A stretch of 16,331 nucleotides of DNA from contig CANRHF010000024.1 of the NCBI GenBank assembly GCA_947630345.1, forward strand, positions 1 to 16,331, given 5' to 3'. Both the position numbers and the translations under genes were made by a program. This stretch comes from an uncultured Oscillospiraceae bacterium (GTDB lineage Bacteria; Bacillota; Clostridia; Oscillospirales; Oscillospiraceae). This document shows positions 1 through 6,791 of this stretch, piece after piece; position 1 is the stretch's first letter, and the number at the start of each line of letters is the position of its first letter. A model generated the notes under the pieces. It was given only the letters and a program-made list of their open reading frames with translations, was not told the origin of the DNA and did no database searches.

Positions 1-356
1 AGCCGGAGCATTTCCTGCAGCTCTTCCCGGCTCAGATTGCAGCTGGCCGCCAGGCGGGCGGCCTGGGCCAGCAGCGACTCAATTTGCTTTAAATTTTCTT
101 CCCGGAGCAGCTCCACGTTCCGGGGCGCCACGAAGCAGCCCTTCCCCGCCACGGTGTAGAGAAAGCCCTCCCGCTCCAGCTCGTCGTAGGCCCTCTTGGT
201 AGTGATGACGCTGATCCGAAGGTCCTTGGCCAGATTGCGGATGGAGGGCAGCGCCGTCTCCGGCGGCAGAGCCCCGGAGATGATCTGGTCCCGGAGCTGG
301 CGGAAGATCTGGTCGTAGATCGGCGCGCCGCTGTGATTGTCGATGTAGATCTGCAA
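1..356 (-). CDS. GntR-family (YtrA-type) transcriptional repressor, 3' end cut by window edge
   Basis: 118 residues are visible before the window edge. Residues 10-75 form a GntR winged helix-turn-helix: GAPIYDQIFRQLRDQI, then LPSIRNLAKDLRIS and TTKRAYDELEREGF, closing with the wing GKGCFV. A short helical tail follows (about 78-118) with no room for a large effector domain, which fits the short YtrA subfamily that usually controls adjacent ABC transporter genes. The start is a TTG at 354-356; AGGGG lies 7 bases upstream and no in-frame ATG gives the complete first helix. The gene has its own promoter (389-417) and a perfect dyad (377-399) covering the -10, so autorepression is likely. Any regulated transporter would lie left of the window. 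The family call is firm; the subfamily and target are inferred. Confidence 0.85.
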   Translation of the reverse strand, partial: MQIYIDNHSGAPIYDQIFRQLRDQIISGALPPETALPSIRNLAKDLRISVITTKRAYDELEREGFLYTVAGKGCFVAPRNVELLREENLKQIESLLAQAARLAASCNLSREELQEMLR

Positions 357-376
357 ACGCTCACCCCTTTGGTTGT

Positions 377-399
377 CTGTATATGAACAGTATATACAG
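377..399. promoter_or_regulatory. Perfect 8-7-8 inverted repeat, probable GntR operator
   Basis: CTGTATAT (377-384) and ATATACAG (392-399) are exact reverse complements separated by 7 bases. The dyad covers the -10 element of the GntR promoter and ends about 20 bases before the TTG start. A dimeric GntR regulator bound here would block RNA polymerase, so autoregulation is the simplest reading. The repeat is seen directly; the binding protein is inferred. Confidence 0.7.
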
Positions 400-417
400 T
401 AAGCACAGTTTTGTCAA
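389..417 (-). promoter_or_regulatory. Promoter of the GntR-type regulator
   Basis: On the minus strand, TTGACA (412-417) is followed after 17 bases by TATACT (389-394). This is a full -35 and a near-consensus -10 at ideal spacing for the housekeeping sigma factor. It lies between the trpS terminator and the GntR start. Confidence 0.8.
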
Positions 418-440
418 GAGGGTTTTTCCATTTTTCCCCG

Positions 441-470
441 AAAAACTTCCGGCTGCCCGTGGGCAGCCGG
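441..470 (-). terminator. Rho-independent terminator of trpS
   Basis: A perfect stem, CCGGCTGCCC (449-458) pairing with GGGCAGCCGG (461-470), is followed on the minus strand by AAG and five T (441-445). It sits about 40 bases past the trpS stop and upstream of the next minus-strand promoter. Confidence 0.85.
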
Positions 471-510
471 ATGGGTGGCAATATTTGGGTTAGAAAAGGA
501 CCTCCGCCGG

Positions 511-1512
511 TCAGCGGGCCACGAAGCCCACCTTTTTATAGACCTTCCGCAGGGTCTTCTCCGCAATATGGCTGGCCTTTTCGGCGCCGGCCCGGTAGAC
601 GCCCTCCAGGTAGGCCTTGTCCTTCATCAGGCGGCTCGCCTCCTCCCGGATGGGCCGGAGGGTCTCAATGACCGCCTCCCCTACGGCGGGCTTGAAGACG
701 CCGTAGCCCTGGCCGGCAAACTCCGCCTCGATCTTGTCATAGCTCTTGCCGGTGACGGCGGAGTAGATGGTCATGAGGTTGGAGACGCCGGGCTTCCGGG
801 CCGGGTCATAGTGGACAAAGGTCTCCGAGTCCGTCACCGCCCGCTTGAACAGCCGGGCGATGGTCTCCGGCGTATCCATCAGCAGCACGGTGCCGCCGTT
901 CTCCTCCTCGGATTTGGACATCTTCGAAGTGGGGTCCGACAGGCTCATGATCCGGGCCCCCACCTTGGGAATGTAGGGCTCCGGAAGCTTGAACACGTCG
1001 CCGTAAACGCCGTTGAACCGGCGGGCGATGGCATGGCACAGCTCCACATGCTGCCTCTGGTCGTCCCCCACCGGCACATAGTCCGGCTGATAGAGCAGGA
1101 TATCCGCCGCCATCAGGCAGGGATAGGTGAACAGGCCGCCATTGATATTGTCCGCGTTTTTGGCGCTCTTGTCCTTAAACTGGGTCATTCGGGAGAGCTC
1201 GCCGAACATGGCGTAGCAGTTCAGGACCCAGCCCAGCTCCGCGTGCTGGTGGACGTGGCTCTGGATGAACAGGGTGTTCTTCTCCGGGTCCAGGCCGCAG
1301 GCAATGTACTGGGCCAGCTGCTCCAAGGTCCGGCGGCGCAGGTCCGCAGGGTTCTGCCGGACGGTGATGGCGTGGAGATCCGCCATGAAATAATAGCAGT
1401 CGTATTCCTCCGCCCGGGCCGCCCAGTTTTTAATAGCCCCCAGGTAGCTGCCCAGGGTCAAGTCCCCGCTGGGCTTGATGCCGGAGAGCATGGTCTTTTT
1501 TGCTTCTTCCAT
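511..1512 (-). CDS. trpS: Tryptophan--tRNA ligase
   Basis: This cytoplasmic class I aminoacyl-tRNA synthetase charges tRNA-Trp with tryptophan using ATP. The 333 residues match the usual bacterial length. The N-terminal signature GIKPSGDLTLGSYLGA (11-26) holds the HIGH-equivalent motif, GDDQRQH lies at 149-155, and the ATP-binding loop KMSKS is at 197-201. The ATG at 1510-1512 is chosen over an in-frame GTG three codons upstream because AGAGGTG is spaced 6 bases before the ATG. The gene is monocistronic, with a promoter at 1540-1568 and a terminator at 441-470, and it diverges from gltX. Its leader is only about 20 bases, so T-box control, common for clostridial trpS, is absent here. Confidence 0.97.
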   Translation of the reverse strand: MEEAKKTMLSGIKPSGDLTLGSYLGAIKNWAARAEEYDCYYFMADLHAITVRQNPADLRRRTLEQLAQYIACGLDPEKNTLFIQSHVHQHAELGWVLNCYAMFGELSRMTQFKDKSAKNADNINGGLFTYPCLMAADILLYQPDYVPVGDDQRQHVELCHAIARRFNGVYGDVFKLPEPYIPKVGARIMSLSDPTSKMSKSEEENGGTVLLMDTPETIARLFKRAVTDSETFVHYDPARKPGVSNLMTIYSAVTGKSYDKIEAEFAGQGYGVFKPAVGEAVIETLRPIREEASRLMKDKAYLEGVYRAGAEKASHIAEKTLRKVYKKVGFVAR

Positions 1513-1539
1513 GGTTAACACCTCTTTTTATTTTTCTGT

Positions 1540-1568
1540 ATTGTACCACAGCGGGCGGAAAAACGCAA
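1540..1568 (-). promoter_or_regulatory. trpS promoter (extended -10)
   Basis: On the minus strand, TACAAT (1540-1545) is preceded by TGG, giving an extended -10. A weak -35, TTGCGT (1563-1568), lies 17 bases upstream. The -35 is only 8 bases from the gltX -35, so the two promoters are back to back. Confidence 0.65.
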
Positions 1569-1576
1569 CGAAGAAA

Positions 1577-1605
1577 TTGACTTTCCCGCCGGAAAATGGT
1601 ATCAT
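1577..1605 (+). promoter_or_regulatory. gltX promoter
   Basis: TTGACT (1577-1582), a 17-base spacer and TATCAT (1600-1605) form a good housekeeping promoter. The predicted transcript starts near 1612, leaving a leader of about 22 bases that ends in the AAAGGAAGG ribosome binding site. Confidence 0.7.
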
Positions 1606-1634
1606 GGTGCAAACATCTAAAGGAAGGTAGCGCT

Positions 1635-3275
1635 ATGGAGACCCTTTCTCAGCTTTTATTCCCCCATGTCACCAGGACCCCCGAGGAGCTGGAGGCCCAA
1701 TATCCCCCTCGAAATCTGCCCGAGGGGGCGGTAGTCACCCGGATGGCCCCCTCCCCCACCGGCTTTGTCCACCTGGGCAATCTGGTCCAGGGGCTGACCT
1801 CCGAGCGGATGGCCCACCGCACCGGCGGCGTACTGTTCCTCCGGGTGGAGGACACCGACGCCAAGCGGGAGGTCCCCGGCGCGGTGGAGGTTTTGATCGA
1901 AAGCCTGAAGCACTACGGCATCGCCTTCGACGAGGGCGCCACCGTGGAGGGCGATTTGGGAGATTACGGCCCCTACCGCCAGCGGCAGCGGGCGGAAATT
2001 TACCACGTCTACGCCAAGCTCCTGGTGGAAAAGGGCATGGCCTACCCCTGCTTCTGCACGGAGGAGGAATTATCCACCATGCGGGAGCTGCAGGAGGCCA
2101 ACAAGGAGACCACGGGATACTATGGAAAGTACGCCGTCTGGCGGGACCGGCCCTTGGAGGAGGTAAAGGCCGCCTTGGACGCCGGAAAGCCCTGGGTCCT
2201 CCGGTTCCGCAGCCCGGGGGACAGCAGCCGCCAGTTTAAGTTCAACGATCTGGTGAAGGGGACTCTGACGGTGACGGAAAACGACGTGGACCATGTACTG
2301 CTGAAGGCCGACGGCATCCCCACCTACCACTTCGCCCACGCGGTGGACGACCATCTGATGCGGACCACCCATGTGGTCCGGGGGGACGAGTGGCTGCCCA
2401 GCCTGCCCTTCCACATCCAGCTGTTCCAGGCCCTGGGCTTCAAGCTGCCCAAGTACGTCCACATCGGGCCGCTGATGAAGATGGACGGGGCCTCCAAGCG
2501 GAAGCTGTCCAAGCGGAAGGACCCGGAGCTGGCCCTGACCTACTATCAGGCCGCGGGGTTCCCGGTGGAGGCGGTATACGAGTATATCATGACCCTGCTG
2601 AACTCCAACTACGAGGACTGGCGCCGGGCCAACCCGGACGCCGATCCGGCCGCCTTCCCCTTTAGCCCTAAAAAGCTGAACCCGGCGGGAAATCTGTTTG
2701 ACTACGCCAAACTCACCGACGTGTCGAAAAATGTCATTGCCAAGATGCCCGCCTCCCAGGTTTATAATCTGCTGACCAAGTGGGCGGAGCAGTACGACCC
2801 GGAATTTGGGAAAAAGCTGGCTTCCGATCCGGCCTACGCCCAAGCCATCCTGGCCATCGGCCGGGGCGGGAAAAAGCCCCGGAAGGACCTGGCCACCTGG
2901 AAGGACGCCAAGGAGTACATGGGCTTTTTCTACGACGAGTACCTGGCTGCCCCGGAATTTGACCCCAAATTCCCCAAGGAGACGGTGGCAAAGGCGCTGG
3001 CCCGGTACTTAGAAACCGGCGACCCGGCGGACGACTCTGCCGCCTGGTTCGAGAAAGTCAAAGCCCTCACCGAGGAGATGGGCTTTACGGCGGATATGCG
3101 GGCCTACAAGGCCGATCCCAGCGCCTTCCCCGGCAGCGTGGCGGATGTGTCCGGCTTCCTGCGGGTGGCTCTCACGGGGAAGACCAATTCCCCGGACCTG
3201 TACACCGTCATTGGGATCCTGGGCTGGGACCGGGCCAATAACCGGATCCGGGCGGCCTTGGAAGGGCTGAAATAA
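1635..3275 (+). CDS. gltX: Glutamate--tRNA ligase, long clostridial form
   Basis: This class I synthetase attaches glutamate to tRNA-Glu in the cytoplasm. APSPTGFVHLGN (38-49) is the HIGH region, VEDTDAKRE (71-79) belongs to the glutamyl catalytic core, and KLSKR (290-294) inside ASKRKLSKRKDPE is the KMSKS-type loop. At 546 residues it is longer than the usual bacterial enzyme of about 480. It carries roughly 33 residues before the first conserved strand and an enlarged C-terminal anticodon-binding half. The ATG at 1635 is chosen over an upstream in-frame ATG because AAAGGAAGG lies just ahead of it. The gene diverges from trpS and converges on the HAD phosphatase gene, which begins 19 bases past its stop. 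The function is secure; discriminating versus non-discriminating specificity cannot be read from the sequence. Confidence 0.95.
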   Translation: METLSQLLFPHVTRTPEELEAQYPPRNLPEGAVVTRMAPSPTGFVHLGNLVQGLTSERMAHRTGGVLFLRVEDTDAKREVPGAVEVLIESLKHYGIAFDEGATVEGDLGDYGPYRQRQRAEIYHVYAKLLVEKGMAYPCFCTEEELSTMRELQEANKETTGYYGKYAVWRDRPLEEVKAALDAGKPWVLRFRSPGDSSRQFKFNDLVKGTLTVTENDVDHVLLKADGIPTYHFAHAVDDHLMRTTHVVRGDEWLPSLPFHIQLFQALGFKLPKYVHIGPLMKMDGASKRKLSKRKDPELALTYYQAAGFPVEAVYEYIMTLLNSNYEDWRRANPDADPAAFPFSPKKLNPAGNLFDYAKLTDVSKNVIAKMPASQVYNLLTKWAEQYDPEFGKKLASDPAYAQAILAIGRGGKKPRKDLATWKDAKEYMGFFYDEYLAAPEFDPKFPKETVAKALARYLETGDPADDSAAWFEKVKALTEEMGFTADMRAYKADPSAFPGSVADVSGFLRVALTGKTNSPDLYTVIGILGWDRANNRIRAALEGLK

Positions 3276-3305
3276 AAATCTGTGGGCGCTGCTTTCAGCG
3301 CCCAC
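3274..3305 (-). terminator. Terminator of the HAD phosphatase gene
   Basis: A perfect 10-bp stem, GTGGGCGCTG (3282-3291) and CAGCGCCCAC (3296-3305), with a CTTT loop is followed on the minus strand by AGA and five T (3274-3278). The HAD stop codon (3295-3297) lies inside the loop and stem. On the plus strand no T-run follows, so it is a poorer terminator for gltX. Confidence 0.75.
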
Positions 3306-3960
3306 TAGGTTCATTCCACAGGTTTTCCGACAGGAGAAGGTCCGTCAGCTCCTCCGGTGTGGCCGCAATCGCCGCCGCGCCGGCGTCCTTCATGGCCTGG
3401 ACCGTCCCATAGCCCCAGGACACCCCCACCGTGGGGATGCCGTGGGCCGCCGCCCCCAGGACATCGAAGGCGGTGTCCCCTACCATCACCATCTGGGAGG
3501 CGGGGATCTGGGCGCGGAGGTAGGCGATGACCTGGGCCTTCTCGTCCCGGCTGCCGTCGGGGGTGCCGCCGCAGATCAGGTCAAAATAGGGGGCCAGGCC
3601 GAAGTGGGTCAGGATCTCGATAGACAGCGCCTCCGGCTTGGAGGTGGCCACATAGAGGGTCATGCCCGCCGCCTTCAACCGCTCCAGCGCCGCCTCGATG
3701 CCGGGATAGGGAAAATTCTCGAATTTTCCCACGGTGTTGTACCGGCTCCGATAGACCGTGATGGCCTCCTCCATCCGCTCCGCCGGAACGCCGAAGCGGA
3801 GAAAGGTATCCCGCAGGGGCGGGCCCACGAAGACCCGCAGGGCTGCCCGGTCCGGCACCGGCAGGGAAAAATGCCGCAGCGTCAGTTCGGCGCAGTTGAG
3901 GACTCCCTCTCCCGAGTCGGTGAGGGTCCCGTCCAAATCGAAAAATACCGCCCGTCTCAT
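3295..3960 (-). CDS. HAD-superfamily phosphatase, phosphoglycolate phosphatase-like
   Basis: A 221-residue cytoplasmic HAD hydrolase expected to release phosphate from a small phosphorylated metabolite. All four motifs are present: DLDGT (8-12) with nucleophile D8 and acid/base D10, ATSKPE (105-110), K108 or K141 as the motif III lysine, and GDTAFDVLGA (161-170) with the metal-binding acidic residues. A helical cap occupies about 15-85. The length and the GGTPDGSRDEKAQVI stretch (131-145) resemble Gph-type phosphatases, but the substrate is not determined by sequence. The ATG at 3958-3960 has AGGGGG 8 bases upstream. It has its own promoter (3986-4015), diverges from the GNAT-like gene, and its terminator hairpin overlaps its last codons. 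Confidence 0.88.
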   Translation of the reverse strand: MRRAVFFDLDGTLTDSGEGVLNCAELTLRHFSLPVPDRAALRVFVGPPLRDTFLRFGVPAERMEEAITVYRSRYNTVGKFENFPYPGIEAALERLKAAGMTLYVATSKPEALSIEILTHFGLAPYFDLICGGTPDGSRDEKAQVIAYLRAQIPASQMVMVGDTAFDVLGAAAHGIPTVGVSWGYGTVQAMKDAGAAAIAATPEELTDLLLSENLWNEPSGR

Positions 3961-3985
3961 TTTAAAACGCCCCCTTTTTTGGGTA

Positions 3986-4015
3986 ATTATAGCACATGGG
4001 CCCGGCGTTTGTCAA
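3986..4015 (-). promoter_or_regulatory. Promoter of the HAD phosphatase gene
   Basis: On the minus strand, TTGACA (4010-4015), an 18-base spacer and consensus TATAAT (3986-3991). The -10 is about 25 bases upstream of the HAD start codon. The promoter occupies most of the gap to the divergent GNAT-like gene, for which no clear promoter was seen. Confidence 0.8.
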
Positions 4016-4037
4016 ATATTCGGGAGAGGGAGAAAAA

Positions 4038-4676
4038 ATGAAGGATATTCCCCTTTTTACAACCGAATACGGGGCGGCGAATCTGATCCTGGGCTCCGTC
4101 CCGGGGTTTGGGACGGCCTACGCGCGCATTCTCTCCGCCAGGGACGGTAACGCCCTGGCCCGGGAGTGCGCCCAGTTTTGCCGGGCCGCCGGGGCTGAAG
4201 CGGTGTACGCCACCGGGCTGCCGGAGTCGGAAAGCTGGCCTCTCTCCACGGAAATTTGGCGGATGACGGCCCAAAAGGCAAGTTTACCTCAATCTCAGGC
4301 GGAGCTGATCCCGGTGACGGCGGAGACCCTGGAAGAATGGGCAGCCCTGTACAACCGGAAATTCCGGGCCGTGCCCAACGCGGTGTGGCTGAGCTCAAGT
4401 CTGGGGCAGGCCGTGCTGAAAGCCCGGGAGGCGTTTTTTGTCCGGCTTTCGGGGCGGACCGTGGGGATCGCCAAGGGGGCGGAAAACCAGATCCATGTCG
4501 TTGCCGCCCTGGCCCCCGGCGGCGGAAGGGCGGCGGTGCTGGCCCTGGCAAGGGAGCTGGAGGGGCCGGAGATTGCCCTGGAGGTGGCCTCCGTCAACGG
4601 GAAGGCTCTGGCGCTATACCAGAGCCTTGGGTTTCAGCAGACAGAAACCCTGTCAAAGTGGTATAAAATTGGGTGA
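4038..4676 (+). CDS. Diverged GNAT-like N-acetyltransferase family protein
   Basis: The product is 212 residues. The C-terminal third has a GNAT-like ending: EVASVNGKALALYQSLGF (about 182-199) resembles the final strand-helix-strand where many GNATs read N..A..LY..LGF. GGGRAAVLALARELEG (about 161-176) would be the acetyl-CoA motif A region but lacks a clean Q/RxxGxG/A signature. The N-terminal half is not recognised; it may be a second, degenerate GNAT fold. The ATG at 4038 is chosen because GAGAGGGAG precedes it; the ATG at 3996 has no such site and would lie inside the HAD promoter. Substrate and activity are unknown, and loss of catalytic function is possible. Confidence 0.6.
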   Translation: MKDIPLFTTEYGAANLILGSVPGFGTAYARILSARDGNALARECAQFCRAAGAEAVYATGLPESESWPLSTEIWRMTAQKASLPQSQAELIPVTAETLEEWAALYNRKFRAVPNAVWLSSSLGQAVLKAREAFFVRLSGRTVGIAKGAENQIHVVAALAPGGGRAAVLALARELEGPEIALEVASVNGKALALYQSLGFQQTETLSKWYKIG

Positions 4677-4693
4677 ATGTAAAGGAAAAACAC

Positions 4694-4722
4694 TTGACAA
4701 AGCCGCCTGAATGCCGTATAAT
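4694..4722 (+). promoter_or_regulatory. Consensus promoter of the ylxM-ffh operon
   Basis: TTGACA (4694-4699), exactly 17 bases, then TATAAT (4717-4722): a perfect housekeeping promoter. The predicted start is near 4729, placing the inverted repeat at 4728-4750 at the very beginning of the transcript. Confidence 0.9.
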
Positions 4723-4727
4723 GTCCT

Positions 4728-4750
4728 CTGTCAAGAAAGCACCTTGACAG
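4728..4750 (+). promoter_or_regulatory. Perfect inverted repeat at the 5' end of the ylxM-ffh leader
   Basis: CTGTCAAG (4728-4735) and CTTGACAG (4743-4750) are exact reverse complements with 7 bases between. The right arm abuts the GGAGG of ylxM (4750-4754), so a hairpin in the RNA would partly mask the ribosome binding site. As DNA it would be an operator at +1. Either role is inferred; only the repeat is observed. Confidence 0.55.
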
Positions 4751-4759
4751 GAGGCCGCC

Positions 4760-5104
4760 ATGGAAGCTGTGGAAATGACGCTGCTATATGACTATTACGG
4801 CGACTTGCTCACGGAGAAGCAGCGGCAGTGCATCGATCTGCGCTACAACCAGGACCTATCCCTGGGGGAGATGGCCCAGGAGCTCCAGGTCAGCCGTCAG
4901 GGCGTTCACGATATGCTGAGCCGGGCCGAGGCCCTGCTCGTTAAAATGGAGGAGAAGACCGGATGCCTCCGCCGGGACCGGCAGTGCCGTCAAGCGGCGG
5001 CCCTGATCCGGCAGGCGGCGGAAGCCCTGGCGGATCATTCCGATCCCCGGGTCCGCGCCCTGGCGTCGGACATTCTGCGCTCCGCCTCCGCACTTGAGGA
5101 GTAG
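4760..5104 (+). CDS. ylxM: YlxM-family helix-turn-helix protein, SRP-associated
   Basis: A 114-residue protein with a sigma-70 region 4-like helix-turn-helix: LTEKQRQCIDLRYNQDLSLG (16-35) followed by EMAQELQVSRQGVHDMLSRA (36-55). This is the hallmark of YlxM proteins, which are encoded next to ffh in Gram-positive bacteria and have been described as accessory to the signal recognition particle. The C-terminal 50 residues are an Ala-rich helical tail. GGAGG is spaced 5 bases before the ATG. The stop is 3 bases from ffh, whose ribosome binding site (GAGGAG) lies inside the end of ylxM, suggesting translational coupling. Identity rests on both sequence and position. Confidence 0.9.
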   Translation: MEAVEMTLLYDYYGDLLTEKQRQCIDLRYNQDLSLGEMAQELQVSRQGVHDMLSRAEALLVKMEEKTGCLRRDRQCRQAAALIRQAAEALADHSDPRVRALASDILRSASALEE

Positions 5105-5107
5105 ACC

Positions 5108-6457
5108 ATGGCTTTTGAAGGACTGACCGAAAAAATAACCGCCGCCTTTAAGAAGCTCCGGGGCAAGGGCCGCCTAAAGGAAGCCGACGTAAAGGAGGCC
5201 ATGCGGGAGATCCGGATGGCGCTGCTGGAGGCCGACGTGAGCTACAAGGTGGTCAAGGACTTTACCAAGGCCGCCACGGAGCGCTGCGTCGGCGCGGATG
5301 TGCTGGAATCCCTGACCCCTGCCCAGATGATCGTGAAGATCGTGAACGAGGAGCTGACCAAGCTCATGGGCAGCGAGGCCCGGCATATTACCACCAACCC
5401 CAACGGGCCCACGGTGGTGATGCTGGTGGGGCTCCAGGGCGCCGGCAAAACCACAAATGGTTCCAAGCTGGCGGGCCTGATGAAGCGCCAGGGGAAAAAT
5501 CCCCTGCTGGTGGCCTGCGACATCTACCGTCCCGCCGCCATTGCCCAGCTGAAGGTCTGCGGCGAAAAGCTGGGGATCCCGGTCTTTGAAATGGGCCAGG
5601 AAGATCCCGTCGTCATCGCCAAGGAGGCGGTGCGCTATGCCCGCCAGCGGGGCCACGACATGGTGTTTCTGGACACCGCCGGTCGGCTCCACATCGACGA
5701 AAAGCTGATGGAGGAGCTGAAAAACATCAAGGCCGCCGTGACGCCGGATGAGATCATGCTGGTGGTGGACGCCATGACCGGCCAGGACGCGGTGAACGCC
5801 GCCCAGAGCTTCAACGAGTGGCTGGACATCGACTCCGTGATGCTGACCAAGCTGGACGGCGACGCCAGAGGCGGCGCGGCCCTGTCGGTCCGGGCCGTCA
5901 CCGGCAAGCCCATCAAATTTGCCGGTATGGGCGAAAAGCTGGAGGATATCGAGGTCTTCCACCCCGACCGGATGGCGTCCCGGATCCTGGGCATGGGGGA
6001 CGTGCTGAGCCTCATTGAAAAGGCGGAAAAGGCCTACGACGCCAAAAAGGCCGCCGAGATGGAGGAAAAGCTCAAGTCCAACCGCTTCACCCTCCAGGAC
6101 TTTTACGATCAGCTGGTCCAGCTCAAGAGCATGGGCTCCATGCAGGATATTCTTTCCCAGATCCCCGGCGGCGCCAATCTGAAAAACGTCCAGCTGGACG
6201 AGAAGGCTATGGCCCACACCGAGGCCATCATTCTGTCCATGACCCCCCGGGAACGGGAGAATCCCAACATCATCGGCGCCAGCCGGAAAAAGCGGATCGC
6301 CGCCGGCGCGGGGCTCCGGGTGGAGGATGTGAACCGGCTGCTCAAATCCTTTGAGCAGATGCGCGCCATGATCCGCCAGTTCTCCGGCCCCGGCGCCGGG
6401 AAGAAAATGAAGCGCATGCGGGGCATGGGCGGCTTTCGGGGCGGCTTTGGTTTTTAA
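5108..6457 (+). CDS. ffh: Signal recognition particle GTPase Ffh (SRP54)
   Basis: Ffh binds 4.5S/scRNA and signal peptides of nascent chains and delivers ribosomes to FtsY at the membrane. The 449 residues comprise an N domain (1-90), a G domain with GLQGAGKTT (108-116), DTAGR (189-193), TKLDGDARGG (247-256) and GMGEK (273-277), and an M domain (about 300-449). The M domain contains the SRP RNA-binding segment SRKKRIAAGAG (392-402), where the family commonly has GSG in place of GAG. It ends in a basic, Met/Gly/Phe-rich tail. All catalytic elements are intact. It is the second gene of the operon, with rpsP about 70 bases downstream. Confidence 0.98.
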   Translation: MAFEGLTEKITAAFKKLRGKGRLKEADVKEAMREIRMALLEADVSYKVVKDFTKAATERCVGADVLESLTPAQMIVKIVNEELTKLMGSEARHITTNPNGPTVVMLVGLQGAGKTTNGSKLAGLMKRQGKNPLLVACDIYRPAAIAQLKVCGEKLGIPVFEMGQEDPVVIAKEAVRYARQRGHDMVFLDTAGRLHIDEKLMEELKNIKAAVTPDEIMLVVDAMTGQDAVNAAQSFNEWLDIDSVMLTKLDGDARGGAALSVRAVTGKPIKFAGMGEKLEDIEVFHPDRMASRILGMGDVLSLIEKAEKAYDAKKAAEMEEKLKSNRFTLQDFYDQLVQLKSMGSMQDILSQIPGGANLKNVQLDEKAMAHTEAIILSMTPRERENPNIIGASRKKRIAAGAGLRVEDVNRLLKSFEQMRAMIRQFSGPGAGKKMKRMRGMGGFRGGFGF

Positions 6458-6476
6458 GTCCCGGCAAATCGGTTCG

Positions 6477-6505
6477 CTGAAAGCAAATTGCTTTGCGATA
6501 TAGAG
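6477..6505 (+). promoter_or_regulatory. Possible internal promoter before rpsP
   Basis: CTGAAA (6477-6482), 17 bases, then TATAGA (6500-6505): four of six matches in each element. It lies in the 73-base gap between ffh and rpsP and overlaps the small palindrome AAAGCAAATTGCTTT (6481-6495). It could raise expression of the S16 gene relative to ffh. The evidence is weak. Confidence 0.35.
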
Positions 6506-6530
6506 AACAATTATGGAGGTGAATACACTC

Positions 6531-6770
6531 ATGGTCAAGATCCGGCTCAGAAGAATGGGCGCCAAGAAGACGCCTTACTACCGCATCGTGGTCGCTGATT
6601 CCCGCGCTCCCAGGGATGGCCGCTGCATCGAGGAGATCGGCACTTACGATCCTCTCACCAACCCGGCCACCATCACCGTGGACGCTGAGAAGGCCCAGTC
6701 CTGGATCAAGAACGGGGCGCAGCCTACGGATACCGTCCGTGGCCTGCTGAAGAAGGCCGGCGCACTGTAA
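6531..6770 (+). CDS. rpsP: 30S ribosomal protein S16
   Basis: A 79-residue small-subunit protein needed for early 30S assembly. The start MVKIRLRRMG and the segments KKTPYYRIVVADSRAPRDG and IEEIGTYDP are characteristic of bS16. The ATG at 6531 is preferred to one six codons upstream because GGAGGTG lies 9 bases before it and it gives the canonical N-terminus. Its place between ffh and khpA is the common Gram-positive order. Confidence 0.98.
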   Translation: MVKIRLRRMGAKKTPYYRIVVADSRAPRDGRCIEEIGTYDPLTNPATITVDAEKAQSWIKNGAQPTDTVRGLLKKAGAL

Positions 6771-6791
6771 GGAACCCAAAGGAGAATCGGA

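Noticed and set aside
475..1518. Long plus-strand open frame of 347 codons opposite trpS
   Set aside because: It is antisense to a fully recognised TrpRS with HIGH and KMSKS motifs, and no domain is recognisable. High GC keeps antisense frames open.
1513..1634. T-box riboswitch upstream of trpS or gltX
   Set aside because: Promoter positions leave about 20 leader bases on each side, far too short for a T-box stem and antiterminator.
3282..3305. Hairpin as the gltX terminator
   Set aside because: After the stem the plus strand reads TAGGTTCATT without a T-run; the T-run is on the minus strand. A weak effect on gltX remains possible.
6481..6495. AAAGCAAATTGCTTT palindrome as a terminator between ffh and rpsP
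   Set aside because: Only 5 base pairs can form with a loop and no T-run follows. It is noted only as overlapping a possible promoter.
5174..6565. Minus-strand open frame of 463 codons opposite ffh
   Set aside because: Shadow of Ffh on the antisense strand; its composition is His/Gly/Leu-rich nonsense and it lacks a ribosome binding site.
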